23,428 nucleotides of DNA from Burkholderiaceae bacterium (GTDB taxonomy: Bacteria; Pseudomonadota; Gammaproteobacteria; Burkholderiales; Burkholderiaceae_C), in NCBI GenBank assembly GCA_031276435.1, contig JAISNB010000203.1, forward strand, positions 1 through 23,428, in the 5' to 3' direction. The notes under the pieces were generated by a model. The model was given only the letters and a program-made list of their open reading frames with translations, searched no databases and had not been told where the DNA came from. The translations under genes and the position numbers were made by a program. The first letter of the stretch is position 1; each line of letters begins with the position of its first letter. Below are positions 21,577 through 23,428 of this stretch, piece by piece.

Positions 21577-23220
21577 TCAGGCCGCCCGCGCGACGGCGCC
21601 GGTGAAAGCGCCCTGGCGGATTTGCGCGTCGCCGCGGTCACGGTGCACGATGGCGCCGCTGGCGACGCGGGCGCGGTAGTCGCCAAACCAGGCCAGCGCC
21701 GCTTTCTCGATGAATTCGCCAACGTATTGCTCCACCGGCTCAATGCCCGCTTGCAGCAGCTCGTCTTTCGGGCAGGCGCCAATCTTGGCGACCAGCACGG
21801 CGTGGCAGTCGTTGATGGCGCGCACGACCGAGGGCAGTTGCTCGTCATCGCCGTAGCCGCCCTGGCAGTACATGTCGACCCGGCGGTGGCCGACAAACAA
21901 GGCCTGCGTGGCCGAGACCTCGAAAATCTGGAATTCGCTGACGTGCCCAAAGTGTTCGTTGACGCGGCCCGCGCCCTTGGTGGCAACAGCAACCAGCACT
22001 TTCAGCGCGTCATCGCCCGCTGCTGCTGCGGCAGCGCCACCATCCATGGCCGTGGCGGCGACCTGCGCCAGCGCCTGGCGCTTGGCGGCCGACTGGGCCT
22101 GGCGCTCGGCCTCGACCTGGTTCTGGTACTGGCGGCGGCGATCCAGGTCGTAGACCACTTCCATGTGTTCGATCTTGTCCAGCGTGAATTCATCGCTGCG
22201 GTCTTCGCCCAGCAGGCCCACCGCGTCGGCGCGGCACTGGCGGCAGTGGCGCATGAGGTTGGCCCCGCCCATGCAGGCGTCCTGCACGGCCTTGAGTTCC
22301 TGTGCGCTCGGCCCCCTCTGGCCGTTCAGGCCAAAGTAGGTGCCGTGCTCGGCCTCAGAGATCAGCGGCATGATGTTGTGCAGGAAAGCGCCGCGCTTTT
22401 TCACCTCGCGGTTGACTTCAATCAGATGCTCGTCGTTGATGCCGGGAATCAGTACCGAGTTGATCTTGGTGAGCACGCCGCGTGCGCTGAGCATCTCCAG
22501 CCCCTGCATCTGCCGCTCGTGCAGGATGCGGGCGGCCTCGTAGCCAGTCACGCGCTTGTGCCGCCAGAAAATCCACGGGTAAATCTTTGCACCCACCGCC
22601 GGATCGACCATGTTGATGGTGATGGTGACGTGATCGACGTTGTATTTGCAAATCTCATCGACCATATCGGGCAGCGCCAGACCGTTGGTTGACAGGCACA
22701 GCTTGATGTCCGGCGCCCGCTCTTGCAGCAGGCGGAAGGTTTCAAAAGTCTTCGCGGGGCTGGCCAGCGAATCGCCGGGGCCGGCAATGCCCAGCACCGT
22801 CATTTGCGGAATCTCGCTGGCCACAGCCAGCACCTTTTTCACCGCCTGCTCGGGCGTGAGCTTTTGCGACACAACGCCGGGGCGCGACTCGTTGCTGCAA
22901 TCGTATTTGCGGTTGCAGTAGTTGCACTGGATGTTGCAAGCGGGCGCAACCGCCACATGCATGCGCGCGTAGTGGTGGTGGGCCTGCTCGGAATAGCAGG
23001 GGTGGTTCTTGATCTTGTCCCAAATGGCTTGCGGCACATCGCCCGGCCCATCCGCCGCGCCGCAACCGGCCTTGCCCGTGCCGCCGTGCGCGTCGCAACC
23101 GCCAGCGCCGCCCGCCTCAGGCAACTCAAACTTTGCGCCCAATGGCTTGATCTGCCCGATGCCCACATAGGTCATGGCGGTGGCTGCTGGCACGGAACCG
23201 GCGTGCGTACTGGCTTGCAT
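21577..23220 (-). CDS. nifB: FeMo-cofactor biosynthesis radical SAM protein
   Basis: NifB, 547 aa, builds the 8Fe-9S-carbide core (NifB-co) of FeMo-cofactor from 4Fe-4S units, using S-adenosylmethionine. The radical SAM motif CNIQCNYC has Cys95, Cys99 and Cys102. The typical NHPCYSEQAHHHYARMHVA segment precedes it, and LMRHCRQCRADAVGLLGEDR carries further cluster ligands. From about residue 408 a NifX-like domain follows (LKVLVAVATKGAGRVNEHFG), as in most proteobacterial NifB. The Gly/Cys-rich N-terminus is also seen in relatives. The ATG at 23220 has only a weak AAAGGG; an ATG at 23175 is the alternative start. It is first in a long minus-strand operon under a sigma-54 promoter. Confidence 0.98.
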   Translation of the reverse strand: MQASTHAGSVPAATAMTYVGIGQIKPLGAKFELPEAGGAGGCDAHGGTGKAGCGAADGPGDVPQAIWDKIKNHPCYSEQAHHHYARMHVAVAPACNIQCNYCNRKYDCSNESRPGVVSQKLTPEQAVKKVLAVASEIPQMTVLGIAGPGDSLASPAKTFETFRLLQERAPDIKLCLSTNGLALPDMVDEICKYNVDHVTITINMVDPAVGAKIYPWIFWRHKRVTGYEAARILHERQMQGLEMLSARGVLTKINSVLIPGINDEHLIEVNREVKKRGAFLHNIMPLISEAEHGTYFGLNGQRGPSAQELKAVQDACMGGANLMRHCRQCRADAVGLLGEDRSDEFTLDKIEHMEVVYDLDRRRQYQNQVEAERQAQSAAKRQALAQVAATAMDGGAAAAAAGDDALKVLVAVATKGAGRVNEHFGHVSEFQIFEVSATQALFVGHRRVDMYCQGGYGDDEQLPSVVRAINDCHAVLVAKIGACPKDELLQAGIEPVEQYVGEFIEKAALAWFGDYRARVASGAIVHRDRGDAQIRQGAFTGAVARAA

Positions 23221-23268
23221 GGCGCCCTTTCATCGCGGTCAACCGTGACCGCACAATGCGTTTTCCAA

Positions 23269-23284
23269 AGCGAAATCCATGCCA
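23269..23284 (-). promoter_or_regulatory. Sigma-54 promoter of nifB operon
   Basis: On the minus strand TGGCATGGATTTCGCT fits TGGCACG-N4-TTGCW with two mismatches and the exact ten-base GG-to-GC spacing. The predicted start near 23258 gives a leader of about 38 bases before nifB. Confidence 0.75.
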
Positions 23285-23301
23285 TGAAGAAAAAGCTCTC
23301 A

Positions 23302-23314
23302 AATCAATGGGTTG
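23302..23314 (+). promoter_or_regulatory. IHF-binding consensus upstream of nifB
   Basis: AATCAATGGGTTG matches the IHF consensus WATCAANNNNTTR at every fixed position. It lies between the UAS and the -24/-12 promoter, where IHF bends DNA to bring NifA to sigma-54 polymerase. Confidence 0.7.
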
Positions 23315-23369
23315 GAAGAATTTGTCGGACACCGCACGCGCCAGATGCAACACAAACGCGGGCATCGCC

Positions 23370-23385
23370 TGTCAGTGATGCGACA
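23370..23385. promoter_or_regulatory. NifA upstream activator sequence for nifB
   Basis: TGT at 23370-23372, ten bases, ACA at 23383-23385 form a perfect NifA site, about 112 bases upstream of the predicted nifB start. A near match (TGT-N10-ACG) lies at 23323-23338. Confidence 0.75.
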
Positions 23386-23428
23386 AAGGCCACAAAAACG
23401 GCAGCGGCGCGCGACAGCATGGCGCGCG

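Overview
The window is a nitrogen-fixation (nif) region from a GC-rich proteobacterium, most likely a betaproteobacterium. That guess rests on the Mo-nitrogenase sequences, the NifA/sigma-54 regulatory sites, a lectin-like exported protein with an IPTL-CTERM-type tail, and codon use. No rRNA or tRNA gene was seen to confirm it.

Layout. (1) Positions 1-1156: an 11-copy 7-bp tandem repeat runs directly into an L-type-lectin-like exported protein gene. (2) 1157-2258: a non-coding stretch packed with short palindromic repeats, ending in a hairpin terminator for nifHDK. (3) 2259-6448, minus strand: nifH, nifD and nifK, the nitrogenase structural genes, with a strong hairpin in each intergenic gap. 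(4) 6449-6863: a divergent control region holding one NifA-type upstream activator sequence (UAS) between two back-to-back -24/-12 promoters. (5) 6864-9570, plus strand: an unrecognised 202-aa protein, an ankyrin protein, a NifO-like ArsC-family protein, an FmdB-type zinc ribbon and a NifF-like flavodoxin. (6) 9999-12814, plus strand: two lipoprotein genes, a MauG/di-haem peroxidase and a large protein that weakly resembles molybdopterin-binding oxidoreductases. (7) 13121-14098, minus strand: two small membrane proteins in an AT-rich patch that looks acquired. (8) 14396-23220, minus strand: a long nifB operon in the order nifB, ferredoxin, IscA/HesB, TPR protein, LRV Fe-S protein, nifZ, second nifZ-like, 136-aa orphan, NifS-like cysteine desulfurase, nifT, 87-aa protein, DegT-like protein, SIR2-like protein. 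Upstream of nifB lie a -24/-12 promoter, a perfect IHF consensus and a perfect NifA UAS.

How it works together. nifHDK make the two nitrogenase components. NifB makes the FeMo-cofactor precursor, helped by the ferredoxin and probably by the cysteine desulfurase and IscA. NifZ and NifT are maturation accessories. The flavodoxin is a likely electron donor to NifH. Both blocks carry NifA/sigma-54 signals, so the uncharacterised genes inside them are likely co-expressed with nitrogenase.

The best candidates for undescribed biology are the 202-aa protein that leads the operon divergent from nifH, and the pair at the end of the nifB operon: a DegT-fold protein without its PLP lysine and a SIR2-like protein with a degenerate NAD motif. 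The possibly phase-variable lectin gene is a third. nifA, nifE, nifN, nifX, nifU and nifV are not in this window.
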